Below, one piece after another: positions 21,565-33,370 of a DNA stretch of 64,000 nt. Origin of the DNA: Datisca glomerata. Its lineage: Eukaryota > Streptophyta > Magnoliopsida > Cucurbitales > Datiscaceae. How positions within the stretch are numbered: the stretch's first letter is position 1; every line of letters starts with the position of its first letter. The position numbers and the translations under genes were made by a program. Below the pieces are notes generated by a model. That model worked only from the letters and a program-made list of their open reading frames with translations, ran no database searches and was not told the origin of the DNA. The DNA lies in contig QANY01007889.1 of assembly GCA_003255025.1 (NCBI GenBank), forward strand, positions 572,203 through 636,202, read 5' to 3'.

Positions 21565-21723
21565 ATTAGATCAAACACTTACCATTGAACTAAAAGTTAT
21601 AACTTGTAGTTAAGAGATAATGTTCTTTCGCTTATTTAGTTCTAACTCTTGTACTCCAGGTTTGATTGTGAGTTGGTCTCACTAGCCTCTGCTACGTGCA
21701 GGATGTTGGCTCACCTGCCAACA
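21565..21723 (-). repeat. TRIM 5' LTR
   Basis: This is the right copy of the direct repeat, followed on the minus strand by the tRNA-Met primer-binding site. The copies differ by an estimated 20 percent, so the insertion is old. Confidence 0.85.
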
Positions 21724-21728
21724 TGTAT

Positions 21729-23555
21729 AATTTCACATAAGTTAGATTAGAAATTACATGTGGAAAACCATATGTATAAATATCGCAGTACTATCATTAC
21801 TACCCAAGAAAGTAAGTATTCAGATACAATCAATTAAAAAAGAAATGTCATTGACTATCTCAATGAAAATATGCAAATATCCATTAACTATTCCATTAAG
21901 AAAATTATTACTATGGCGAGAAAGACAACTTAATGAATCTAAACATACTTAGGGACTAAATTGTCTAAGCAATGTTTTTCCAATATTCTCACTTATATAT
22001 TTTTTAAATAAGGTTATTGGTGAAAAGAATCAGGAGGTGCACCACGATATCTCATCTAGGTTGACATCTATTTATCACCCTCTTCATCTAAACCGACCCA
22101 AATATTTATTAAAAAAATTAATTGAAAACGTCTACAAGATAAAACCAAAAAATTAAATTAATAGAATCTAAAAGAAAGTATTTTACAAATATCATTAGTA
22201 ATAAAAGAAGAACAAAAAGTTGTAGCAGTCTGCCACCATGTAAGAGTTACTATATTGGGGCTCTAGACGCTAAACAATCTGCAACCGGATTACTGTTATG
22301 ATTTTTCTAGAGTGTAAGTGTAGACTATCATTGTAAAGTAATAAAATTATGTAAAATAGAGTATCATCAGAAATGATTGATTGATATTAATTATTGAAAT
22401 CAAGTAGATCCTAATTTTAATTGAGAATATCGAAAAACTGAGATTTTTTATGAAAAATTAAACTAAAATATTAAACTTGATAGGGATAAATAATTCAAAT
22501 TTGAATAGTTTAAAAGCTCTAGGATTTTTTATTTCACCAAACCAAACATGCTCAAAATTTCAAATATCAGTTAATCAATGTTTATCAAATTATTGATAGT
22601 GAATTTCTCTAATATAATTATCAATCTTTCTCAAGCGTCGATAACAATGAATCAAAAATGCTAATCCTACATCTCTGTTAAGATTAAATATATTGAAACT
22701 CATTAAACACAATAAATTATAATTGCTACATTAGATCCATAATTATCTCTAACTTATGAAATTCTAATATTGTTATAAACAAAGAGTAAGTTTAATCATC
22801 ACTTCTCAGTCTCAGAATTAAATCCAAAATTATGCAATAGTTGGCCAGACGATCGCAGGTATTAAGAATGGATTATAACATTCAATAATACTGAATAAAC
22901 ATCGATTACATTAAAAATCAAAATTAATGAACAATCATGGTTTGGCTACGTCGTAGCCCTAGATAAGAAAATTTAAACATACTAGAATAAGAAAACATCC
23001 TAATAATATTCATGAACATAGAGGAAGGAGAAGAAAAACTAGATTTGAGGATGAAATTGAAGTTGAGATCTGTTTCTCGGTTGGAACCGTGTTCGTTTCC
23101 TCTTCAAAAAGCTCTCTTCTCTACATCCCACGTCCAAAGAGTCATCTAATAACTCTAAAATATTCTATTTATACACTAAGGTTTTATAAGGTTAAAATTG
23201 GAGTGAAATGGAATAAAATAAAATTCATCGTCACGCCTGCATCGTGACGCTGGAAGCCAGCATTGCGGCGTTGGCTTACTGCATGCGCTTGCTAGCGCCT
23301 AACGTTGTGGTGCTGCGATGCCAGTGCCTTGAATATCATTTTTGCCTTCCAACTCTTTCAAAAATCAACTCAAATGCATTTGAATATCATACCTACAAAA
23401 TAAAAATAAAACAAACATAAATCAAACAATAAAACTCAAAGAACCAACAAAATTAAAGTTAAAATTATCTAAAATATGAGCGTGAAATACACTCTTCAAT
23501 TATCATCTTTGTAAATATGACTGAAAAAGTTCATTTGAAATAATAAATTCAAAGT
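21729..23555. other. AT-rich intergenic region with a small GC-rich island
   Basis: Most of this is featureless AT-rich sequence. At about 23230-23335 there is a GC-rich island of related words (cgtcacgcc, cgtgacgctgg, gcggcgttggc, tgctgcgatgcc) that stands out sharply. It resembles GC-rich blocks seen in plant LTR regions, but no LTR could be delimited. Confidence 0.45.
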
Positions 23556-23559
23556 TTAC

Positions 23560-26180
23560 GAGGTGGAACACAGAATAGCTATTAAATAAACAGAATCACT
23601 TTCCAACCACTGATATCTCCAGCAAAAGGTTCACGCACAAATAATTACATGGAGAACAGCAGCCAACTTAGCCTCAAAAGCAAAGTCAGGACTACCGAAA
23701 GTCACTCCACTTGTGTTAACCTTAATCCATCCTGATGGGCGAGGAACCCAAGTAACTTCCAAGATATGATGATCCCTAGAAGGATGACATGAAACATAAA
23801 GATGTTGCAGAGTTAAAAGTTCATTTATAGAATTATTCATCGATATTGTTTGAAGTGAGTTTTCCTTACGAACAGAACGCTAAACCAAGGAAAGAGGCTT
23901 AACAAAATTAGGGTGTCTACCCTCAAATTTGGTGTGGTTACAAAGAGACAATACCGCTTCAAAGACATAATGATGGAGGACTACCAGAAATGGCGTGATA
24001 AAAGATATATTCATCTCCTCATGTCAAATATCCAACAAGTTCCCATCTAGTCTGATATCATGCCCAAAAGCATTCGGTATTGAATTCCATAAACCCCAAA
24101 CAAAAGGCCTGTAATAAAAGGCCTCTAAATATGACAACATGAAGGAAAAATAAAACCATGAGCATGCAATGTTGAATTAGTAAGATTTTTCTGATAGAAA
24201 TAAGTGTGAAGTAAATACACATTAAGATAGTGGAATAAAAGGCCTCTAAATATGTTTACCCTAACTAACTAAACTTTCATCCTAAAAAAGAGAAGCAAAA
24301 GTAGTCGTAAAAGAGATAATAACATCCGAAAAAGTGTCCAAACAAACATGTCTCAATCAAAACTCACTTCTATCCTCTCAATCTCAAAAGTAAGCGGCAG
24401 ATGAGAAGAACGAAAAGACTCAAGAGGTGTCAACCCCCTAAATTAGTATACACATCTCTTACAAGAGTCTCCAAAGGAAGTCACAACGAATTATGATCCT
24501 CAACCAACAGAGTATCCAACCAATTATTTATCTAAAAATGAACCTTAGAATGATGATAGATCAACCACCTGACTCAAGCATCAAAGGTGCATAATAGGGT
24601 TTTAATCCTAGCCAAACTGAGGAGGAGATATATCACGATCTTGATCTTCGATCTCGAGTGAAGTAGCGAGCACGGATATATGTGAAAATCGTATAGTTCT
24701 CAATTAACAGCCTCCAAGTGAGTTTTTTCAACATTGCCTTATTATGGGGCAAATGTCCTTAATGTTGAGACAACCCTCCCTTTTAACTTACAATAAGATT
24801 TCTAAGCCACCTGAACAGGTTTACGAGAATCAACTAAACCTGCCAAAAAGAAGTTTCAAATAGTATAATTTAAATTCTTCAATAGAGAAGAATGCTAATG
24901 ATAAATCTGAAAAGAACGCAAATATATACCTTGAATCATCGAATTAATGAGACATAACTTGCCCGTCATGGATAAAGTTAAAACTTTCTTAAATCTAGTT
25001 TGCTTTTAACTTTATTAGCCCACTAAATCAACCAACGACATCTATAAGCACTAAGAGAGAGAGAAACTACAAAATAAATCATAGAGACTCCCCCTTTTTA
25101 CATTCTAGAATGGAAAGAAAATCAGTAATTTGATTCTCAGAGATGCACTTATCAAAATAATTAGAGGATTTATCTCAATTAACACGTTGACCTGATAGGG
25201 AGTCATAAAGATCAAACACATCTTAAAGAAAATGAAGATTGTGAGGAGAAGCCCTACAGAAAAGTAAAACATCATCTGCATAAACAAAATGTGTCGGAGC
25301 ACGCATACCAATCAGGGAAGATATCAGGATTAAATAGACCGCGTATGCAAGAGGAGCAAGATATATGCTCAAAAAGTCCTCAGCCAAATAGAAAATAAGT
25401 GGAGAAAAGGGATCATCATGTGACACACCTTGAGCACCAAAAAATCGCTTAAGGGATCATCAATAAGCACTGAGATCCTAGCCGAGCAAAAAATAGTAGA
25501 AATGTAACGAATAAATCTCTCAAAAAAACCAAAACACCTGAGGGCCTCAAAGAAGAAAGACCAACTAATTGAGTCAAAAGTCTTGCGAATATCAATCTTC
25601 AGAGCTATGTGACCACCATGACTATTGTTACTCAAAACATTAAAGCATTCAAAAGCACCAGCAACATTGCCAACAATTTGACGACCCTTAATGAAACCAT
25701 ATTAATTGGGGGAGATAATGTGTGAGCATATAATGGAAAGACGATCAACAATAATTTGGTTAATGACTTTAAACAAGAAATTTCCTAAAATAATCAGAGA
25801 AAATTTATCAACATTGGTGTCTTCAGAATGAGAACCATAAAATTAGATTTAGATCTGAAAAAACATAACCAGTATGAAAAAAACTCATGCACTATCAAGA
25901 CCAAATCTGAACCCATAATGTTCCAACAATGATGATAAAATTTACCTGAAAATTCATCTGAACTTGGAGCACTATGAGGGGCCATGCCGGAGGCTGTTTT
26001 CCTCACCTCATCGTAAAAAGAATCTGAAGTAACAAAGCATTCTCCTTTGCATTGATCAAATAATGAATATGATAATAGAAAAAATCTAAACTACAGTCAC
26101 CAAGATCAGAAAAAGATGTTCAACAGGGTATATAACATGATTACCAATCTCAAATGGATCATGAGAAATTTCATGTGAGA
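23560..26180 (-). pseudogene. L1-type LINE ORF2 remnant (RT and RNase H)
   Basis: Minus-strand reading from 26180 downward gives the pre-RT region, then MAPHSAPSSDEFSGKFYHHCW (24 codons after the RT entry motif), then LKIDIRKTFDSISWSFF with the first RT Asp at about 25595. PFSPLIFYLAEDFLS follows, then FVYADDVLLFCRA, the catalytic YADD box near 25280-25250. At 23840-23590 a C-terminal RNase H-like block is visible (PSGWIKVNTSGVTFGSP, FEAKLAAVLHVI). Stops and shifts break the frame throughout. The endonuclease half is absent, so the copy is 5' truncated at about 26180 or was cut there by later rearrangement. Confidence 0.85.
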
Positions 26181-29100
26181 CTCGACATTTTCAGTTAGTT
26201 GTTTAGTTATCATTGGAGTAATATTACTAGTATAATAATTACATATTTGATTTCGTTGTTTAAGTGAATTATAGTAGACATATTATCGTGGACAATATAA
26301 TTTAACAATATTTTACTACCGTTTCTTCATCATTTTAGTGGATAGATTTATAGTTGTAAATGGACTTTTAGATTTTAAAGTAAAAGATTTTGATTTGATA
26401 TAGAGATTGATTTTATTATTATTTTTAAGTCAATATATTTTAAAATTCAAGTCTAAGGATAAATTTTAAACCATAATTGTAGCACATCCTACTTTTAGCT
26501 CAAAATATCATATTTTGCCCCATATTTGAACATATATAAAAATATTATCCAACCGTTTTATTTATAAAATGATGTTAGTATATATCTTTTCAATCTAAAG
26601 TCTAAATTGATTTTAGAGTTTAAAATGCATAGATAAGTGTCATCCGGTGCAATATCATTTTCAAAACCATTTGATCTGGATTTCATCTGAACCATCACTT
26701 TTTCCTTTACACTTTGTTTTCCTTGAGTTCTTCATTCTCCATTCATTGACAATAATCAATCCTATTGGGTTTTTGATGAGAGTTTCTTTGTGACTAATCA
26801 ATGTTGAAGGTATGAAAACTAGTTTTTGGTAAGATCCGAATTTTTTAAACATTTTTTCTATTGGGTTTTTTGTACCAAATTTTCTTATTCGATAACAATG
26901 TTTCAAAACCATGTTCTACATTCAACAAATAAATGTTTGATTTGGTAAGTTCTCTCGAAAACTTTCATTTTAATGTTTTATATCCCTGAAATTATATGTA
27001 TTTTTTGAAATTCTTCTTTTAAATATCATAGAAAACTATTCTAACAGTTTTAGAAACCAAGCGTAGTATTTTGGGTCTTTCAATGCTAGAAATTTTTTTC
27101 TCAGCATTGATACTGGGAATAATCCTAGCTATAGGATATGGCTAGATTCATCCTAGCCATTAAATAGTTTTTAATTTTATTTTCTTTAGAAATCGGTAGG
27201 GTAAGTTACCATATCCTCCTTCATCTCTCGACTTTCCCCTTTCCCCTTCTTCGACTACAACCAAAAGTTAAGGCACCCAAAATCCGCTAGCACGATTTCT
27301 CCTCCAATATCCACCGTTAACGACGAAAGCGAGCATGATTTCTACTTCTTCTTCACCAAACTCAGGCTCTCTCTCCTCATCGTGAAGCTCTGTCTCCACC
27401 TTTGTCCTGTCCATCGTCCACCTCTCTCCATCGTTTAGCTTTCTCTCTCTCCATCGTCCAACTCTTTCTGTCATCCGAAGGGGTTTTGCGTCGTCTAGGG
27501 CACGCGATTTTCAACCACTATGATTTCCCTACTCTCAAGTCTTTCTATCGAAGGTAATTTCTCCTCCTCTCTCGATCTCTCTCATTCTAGTTGTGATCCC
27601 ACTCCTTGTATCCTTAGCTGACATTCGTTTCTTTGCTCGTGCTTCTGTTTTGTCTTTGTCAATGCTTCTGCAAGCATGTAGAATGTTTATTATTTATAAA
27701 CATTTGGCTGTTTTGAATATTTTATATTGGTTTCTTGGGTTTTACTATTAGATTGTTTGACATTCGATTAAAGCTTGCATAGAACGGTTTCTAGAGTTTT
27801 TTCCAATTCTGCCCTACTGTCTTTGAGACTAGTGAATTTTCAGTGTTTCACATTTTGTTGATACAAAGTTGAGCTCTGTTTTTGTTAGTTTTGTCTAGAA
27901 TTTGTGGGAGCAAAACCAATATATGACTTATTTCTGGCAATGGTTGTATCTGGGTATTTTATTCTTTCCTAGTGTTTATTTTTTTTAGTTTTATTTTGTT
28001 GTTTGGTGACTGATGAGGGAAGAAAAGATAACATGGAAAGCAAAGGAAGTCAAACCCTAAATAATTGATTTACTCTTTGTTGACTGAAGTTTGATGAATG
28101 TGTTTTTTAATGTCTATTGATTATGTTTGAAAGTGTTTAGACTAAACTAGTGTTCTTATCTTTCCTTAGTCTTGGGAATTTTATGATTGTTCTTAGTGAT
28201 CTAAAATCAAATTTTTAGTTTTCTTTGGTTTTGATATGAGATTTTGTTCTTGATGAAGATGCTTTTTAACATTTGTTGATTATGGTTGATTTATAGGGTC
28301 TCACTTTTAGATTGTTCTTTTTGAAAATATAGGCGTGCCCTATAATTTATATAATTGTGGATTTGAAATGATTCACTTGTTTTCTATACCACCTGAATTA
28401 TGAACTTTAGAAGATAAAGAGTCAGCTTTGTGTTGATTACATGTGAGTTATTTTTTAGTAAGATTAAAAGAAGATGATGAGTCTGCTTTATGTTGATTAG
28501 ATGTGAGTTATTTTTTGAGTTAGGCTGAAAGAGTCAGCTTTGCGTTGACCAGTTATTTCTAAGTTAGATGTGAGTTATTTACAGGAAAGTTGATTCTTCT
28601 CTTTCAGTTTATAACAATGTAATATGACGGTCTTCTCTGTGCTAAATTTTGTTTTGGATTTTGATTTCATTCAATTATAAAAGTTCCTCCTTACTTTTTT
28701 CAAGTGAAACCTCCTGATTATTGGTCATCAATAGGGAAGACTTGTTGGCATTTGCAAAGTTGTTAGTCATTTACTTCTGGATTTCGAACTCGTATCATAA
28801 TTTCTTTCTCAATATCATTAGCTTGATTTGGTTTTTCTTAATAAAATGGAGTTTGCTATGTTTGTAGACTAGTTTCTCATGTTTTACCTTTTACATGTTT
28901 CTATACACAATATTATAGTTGGAAGTAGATACTACTTGAGGCCAGTCTACTTTCATAGAAACAATATTATTATTAGATGTATGTTTGTTATTAGATGAAT
29001 ACATAATGTACATGTTATCATTTTCCTATAATACTATTGTACATGTTATCCTTCAAGCAATCAAGTCATAGAGAAAGTCATACTTTAGAGAGAACTACAT

Positions 29101-29290
29101 GATCAACGTCATTTTTCTATATGATTATAGAGATTTTGACATTTATAGAGTTTTAACTAGCTTACCTACGTGGTGAAAAATTACTAATATGATTCTTTTG
29201 ACATGATAAATAGTGAAAAAATTTGGAGAAGAGCATATTGCGACTAGACAAGCATTCTTTAAATTCATTACACATCTTGTTTATCATCTA
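26181..29290. other. Non-coding region with a C/T-rich block and 70-bp imperfect repeats
   Basis: No gene is recognisable. A C/T-rich stretch at 27215-27600 (many ctctctccatcgtc words) resembles a transcript leader, but no protein can be attached to it. At 28421-28580 a unit agtcagctttgtgttgatta / gatgtgagttatttttt repeats about three times with variation. The rest is AT-rich. Confidence 0.45.
28421..28585. repeat. Three imperfect copies of an AGTCAGCTTTGTGTTGAT unit
   Basis: Copies start near 28422, 28468 and 28528. Each contains gtc.gcttt.tgttga and then gatgtgagttatttt. The period is roughly 55-65 bases with indels. Confidence 0.6.
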
Positions 29291-29297
29291 TTAAGAT

Positions 29298-29473
29298 TGT
29301 TGGTATATGTCACTTCCAATTAATTCGTTATCTGAAATAGTCATTGCATAAAGTTGATTAATAACATAATAGGGGCAGATGTATACAAGAACATAACATA
29401 TGTCCGTTATCTATAATAGTCATTGCCTAATGTCAATACACATGCTTTGAGGGCATAACCCCCAACAATCTTC
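29298..29473 (-). repeat. Terminus of the 3' LTR of the large copia element (inner end only)
   Basis: On the minus strand an LTR begins at 29473 with TGTTGGGGGTTATGCCC, directly after the polypurine tract. The first 35 bases match the other LTR (35356-37595) with about three differences. Beyond that the two sequences no longer align by eye, so the outer boundary could not be set; 29298 is only a lower estimate. Two direct copies of .tgcaatgactatt.cagata acg-type sequence (29336-29350 and 29418-29432) lie within this part. Confidence 0.45.
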
Positions 29474-29490
29474 CACTTGCCCTAAAGAAA
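29474..29490 (-). promoter_or_regulatory. Polypurine tract of the copia element
   Basis: The minus-strand sequence GGGCAAGTGGAAGAT immediately precedes the LTR start TGTTGG. It is the usual plus-strand priming site of Ty1/copia elements. Confidence 0.75.
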
Positions 29491-29499
29491 ATGTGGCAT

Positions 29500-30960
29500 C
29501 TATCTTAATCACATGTTACGCACGTGACCCTGAAATAAATTAGCAGGAAGTGTCTTTGTAAACGGATCAACCAGATTCTGTTCCGATGCTATCTTCATAA
29601 TAGTCACATCTCATCGATGCACGATCTCTCTTACAAGATGACATTTCCTCTATATGTGGTTGCCCCTCTTATGACTCCTTGGTTCCTTGGAGTTTTCGAC
29701 CACCTCACTGTTATCATAGTATAGGATTAATGGTTTGTCCATATCTAGAACTATTTTCATATCAGAATAGAACTTTCTGAGCCATACCGCCTCTTTCACA
29801 GCCAAGTCGTTATATATTTGGCTTCCAAAATGGAATATGCAATGTTGGATTGTTTAATACTTCTTCAGACCACAGCTCATCCACCTAGAGTGAATATTAA
29901 TCCAGATGTCGACTTTCGACTGTCTCTATCTGATTAAAAATTAGAATCAGTATATCTAGTGGGATTCAAGTCTCCACATGAATAAACAAGCATATAATTT
30001 ATTGTTCTCCTAAGATACTTAAGAATGTGCTTTACGGAATTCCAGTATTCCAAACTTGAATTCGATTTATAATGACTGACATATCCTATTACATAACATA
30101 TGTCCGGTCTCGTACACAACATGGGATATATGAGACTTCCAACTCCTGAAACATAGGGAACCTTTCTCATATCCTCTTCCTCCTAAGGTGTCTTAGGACA
30201 TTGTTCCTTGGAGAGAAAAATTTCATGTCTGGTCTGTTGTTGACCTTTCTTGGAATTCTCCATAGAGAATCTCTCCAGCACCTTATCAATATAAGATGCC
30301 TGAGAAAGTGTCAAGAACTTGTTCTTTCTATCCCTTAGGATTTACTTGCCTAGAACATAGCTCGCTTCTCCCAAATCTTTTATTTGAAATTTCTCAGCAA
30401 ACCACTTCTTTACATTTGACAAAATTTCTACATCATTCCTAATGAATATAATATCATCAACATAAAGAACTAAGAAAATCACTATCTTATTTTTGGTATA
30501 TTTATAAACACAGGCTTCATAAACATTTTGCTCGAAGCCATAAGACTTTATAATCTCATCAAATGTAAGATTCCAAGATCTAAATGCTTGCTTTAATCTA
30601 TAAAAGGACTTAAGCAACTTGCATACTTTCTAATCTTGCCCCTTTTGTACGAACCTTTCTGGCTGCATCATATAGATGCTTCTCTTCAAGAGAGTCATTC
30701 AGAAAAGTTGTCTTGAAGTCCATTTGCCACATCTCATAGTAAAAACTAGCGTCTATCGACAAAAGGATGCGAATGAATTTTAGGATGACCATAGGGAAGA
30801 ATGTCTCTTCATAATTGACTCCTACCATTTGTGTATAGCCCTTGGCTACTAACCGTGCCTTGAAAGTCTCTATTTTCCCATCAGCACCTTTTTTTCTTGA
30901 AAATCCATTTACATCCAATAAGTCTTACATCTTCAAGTGGATCTACAAGTTTCCAGACGG
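29500..30960 (-). pseudogene. Copia reverse transcriptase and RNase H
   Basis: Minus-strand reading covers RT and RNase H. RT starts ETFKARLVAKGYTQ, then WQMDFKTTFLN with the first catalytic Asp. LKSFYRLKQAFRSWN (SLYGLKQA of the family) and FLVLYVDDIIFIRND, an intact YVDD box at about 30460, follow. The block MRKVPYVSGVGSLIYPMLCTRPDI and YWNSVKHILKYLRRT covers 30170-29940. RNase H continues in broken form to about 29500. Stops separate the blocks. The relationship is to Tnt1-like plant copia elements, judging by the RT motifs. This copy cannot make a full polyprotein. Confidence 0.85.
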
Positions 30961-30999
30961 AATTGGAATACATAGATTCCATTTTCTGGTTCATGATAT

Positions 31000-32330
31000 C
31001 TTGTCATTTCTTCTTTTCAAGATCATCCATTACTTCTTATAAGATAATGGATTGTCCTTACTAGTGTCTGACACTAGGACATGCATGTGCCTCTAGTTCA
31101 TAGCGAACTGGTTGTCCCACAACCCTCCCACTACAATGTTTTCCTTTGCAGGAATTGTGGTTTCTCTGGTTGTTGTTTATTAGTAGAAATTGAAGGTGGT
31201 CTAATCTCATTAGTCGCCAATTCCTCGAGAACTACTTTGCTACGAGGTTTGTAGTTTTGCATATAGTCATGCTCAATAAAGGTTGCTTTGTCGATACAAA
31301 CACCTTTTGATCATTGTGACTATAAAAGTACTCACTTCTAGTCTCTAGAAAATAGCCAACGAATATGCATACCTCAGATCTTAAGTCTAGCTTTCCGGTT
31401 CTAGGTCTAAGAACGTCAGTTGGACACCCCCATATACGAAAATGACACAAACTAGGTTTAGAACCATTCCATAACTCTAAAAGTGTCTTACTTAGAGATT
31501 TAGAGGGCACTACATTCAAAATGTAAGTTATCGTGTGTAGTACATATCCCCAAAATATAAGTCACAATGATGAGTAACTTAACATCGACCTAACCATATC
31601 CAATAAGGTTCGGTTTATCCTCTTTGCAACACCATTTTATTGTGGTGTTCCAGGTGCTGTAAGTTGGGATATGACTCTACACTCCAACAAATAATCCTTG
31701 AATTTTAAATCCAAGTATTCACCACCTCGATCAGATCGAAGGGTTTTCAATTATTTACCTAATTAATTTTTAGCTTAAGCCTTGAAGTCTTTTTAAAATT
31801 TTCAAAAGTTTCAGACTTCTGATGCATTAGGTAGCTATAACCATATCTTGAGTAGTCGTCAATGAAAGTGACAAAATACTCATATTCAACTCTAGCTTAT
31901 ACATTGATCGATCCACATATATGACTATGTACTAATTCAAGTGGTTCCTTGGCTCTTTGGCTCTTTCTTGTGAAACGTCACGTGGTCATTTTACCTGCTA
32001 GACAGGATTTACAAACATGAAGAGTTCTGATCTAAGATTCCATAAATATGTGTTATCATCATAAGAAACTCTTTGTCGTTTGTCGTTTTTAGGTTTTGCA
32101 CATGTGTTCAGTCGGTTTAAGCATATACAATCCGCTTATAATTTAGCATGATAGATATCGAATTCATTCTTAGATATAATAAACTATTTATTAATGAAAG
32201 AAACTTTGAATAACTGTTCACGCAAAAATCAAAGAGAAATCAAATTCATCAAAAAAATAGGAATATAATAAACATCGTTCAAAACTAATTAATTATATTA
32301 AAAAAACGGATTGTCCCTAATACTTTAGCT
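31000..32330 (-). pseudogene. Copia integrase region
   Basis: On the minus strand, 31519-31232 encodes the integrase C-terminal block typical of copia (NVVPSKSLSKTLLELWNG, HFRIWGCPTDVLRP, EVCIFVGYFLETR). Upstream, to about 32100, broken frames give the core domain end (SRYGYSYLMHQKSETFE and a region corresponding to the tyrosine/His rich start). Stops and shifts are frequent. Integrase would insert the DNA copy into the chromosome. Confidence 0.75.
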
Positions 32331-32465
32331 AACACGAGCGCACCACTGCCAACTCTTAAAATGATCTCGCCATTAGCCAGCTCCCTTGACGAATCAAGCA
32401 TCTGCAAAAAAAACATACATTGTTAGTGACTCCCGAATCAAGCATCTAGGATGACAAATCATATT
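32290..32465 (-). pseudogene. Copia aspartic protease remnant
   Basis: On the minus strand MLDSGVTNNVC (family DSGATNHVC, with Ala to Val and His to Asn changes) is followed by SSRELANGEIILRVGSGAL, the typical second half of a copia protease. A small insertion or duplication of atgcttgattcg.caag separates the halves. Confidence 0.7.
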
Positions 32466-32489
32466 CCACTAAACTAGTTTCAAGTACAA

Positions 32490-33370
32490 GTAAATCATAT
32501 GTACCTTTCTTTTTCAACTCAGAGAGATATTTATTATAGCTTCTCTTCCAATGATCTTCAACCCTACAGTGGAAACACTTTCATTTGGGCTTGCTGTCTT
32601 TTCTTGTTCTTCTTAGCTTTCAGCGATGTCTTGGCTTTCTTTACTCTTTTGTTCTTACTTTTGTCCTTACCATTGTTCTTCTTCCTTTTCTTGTTCTTAA
32701 CAGTATTGGAAGAAGGATTTTGCTCGACAACATTTGCCTCGCCCTCTTTGGTCATTCTAAAGTTGAGTGACTCAAAAGTCTATAGTTCATTCAACAATTG
32801 GGTCATGTTGAATTGTAACTTGTTCATATCATAGTTGGTCGTGAACGCAAAAAAAGCTGGTGTGAGCGACTCTAGTATGTTCCTAACTTGAGTCTGTTCA
32901 TCAATGGTCACCCCATGTATTTTTGCCTCGCGCATTATGTTGATCATGTTCAATACATGTTCTCAAACAGAAGCACCATTCGTTATCTTAGTTGTCATAT
33001 AGCTCCTAGTGGTCTTATGACGGCCTTGATCAACCTGCTGCCCAAACATTACCTATAAAGATTCCATAATCCCATAGGCAGTCTCCATGCTTTCATGCTT
33101 GGTTCTCAGAACATCATTCATGCTCACAAGCATGTAGCACTTCGCCTTGTTGTTTGATATGATCCAAGCATCATATATCTCCCTAACATTCTTAGGGGCG
33201 TTAGCAGCGAGATCCTCAAGACATTCCTCAGTAAAAACGAACTTATGGTTCTCACAAATCAGCATTAATTTTATATTTAATTTTCAACGTATGAAATTAT
33301 CACCATTCAATTTCTTAAGGGCGAGTAAAGTAGTAGCAGGGTTGCCCATGGTAGACATAATATTGATAAC
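32490..33370 (-). pseudogene. Copia gag remnant with zinc knuckle
   Basis: Minus-strand reading begins near 33370 (MSTMGNPATTLLALKKLNGDNF), continues through KLMLICENHKFVFTEEC and RSYMTTKITNGASV, VLNMINIMREAKIHG, and NILESLTPAFFAF. It passes a Lys-rich tract at 32755-32590 (KNKKRKKNNGKDKSKNKR) and ends in a CCHC-type knuckle at about 32570-32530 (CFHCRVEDHWKRSYNKYL), in which the last Cys is Ser. Isolated stops occur. Gag proteins package element RNA; the order gag-knuckle-protease confirms Ty1/copia. Confidence 0.85.

Larger units (their letters stand above)
21317..21728 (-). mobile_element. TRIM (miniature LTR retrotransposon)
   Basis: Two direct copies of about 160 bases lie at 21322-21485 and 21565-21723. 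Both contain atcaaac.cttac..ttgaactaaa.gttata and end in ttgccaaca / ctgccaaca. They enclose only about 80 bases. On the minus strand the order is LTR (TGTTGG...), then TTGATATCAGAGC at 21562-21550 (a primer-binding site complementary to initiator tRNA-Met), then a purine tract GATGAGGGGGAT at 21497-21486, then the second LTR. TGTAT at 21317-21321 and 21724-21728 is the 5-bp target duplication (the boundary is ambiguous by one base). It has no coding sequence. This is the complete layout of a terminal-repeat retrotransposon in miniature. Confidence 0.88.

Noticed and set aside
27215..27600. Possible first exon or leader of an unknown gene
   Set aside because: No downstream coding exon could be attached; the C/T-rich words alone are insufficient.
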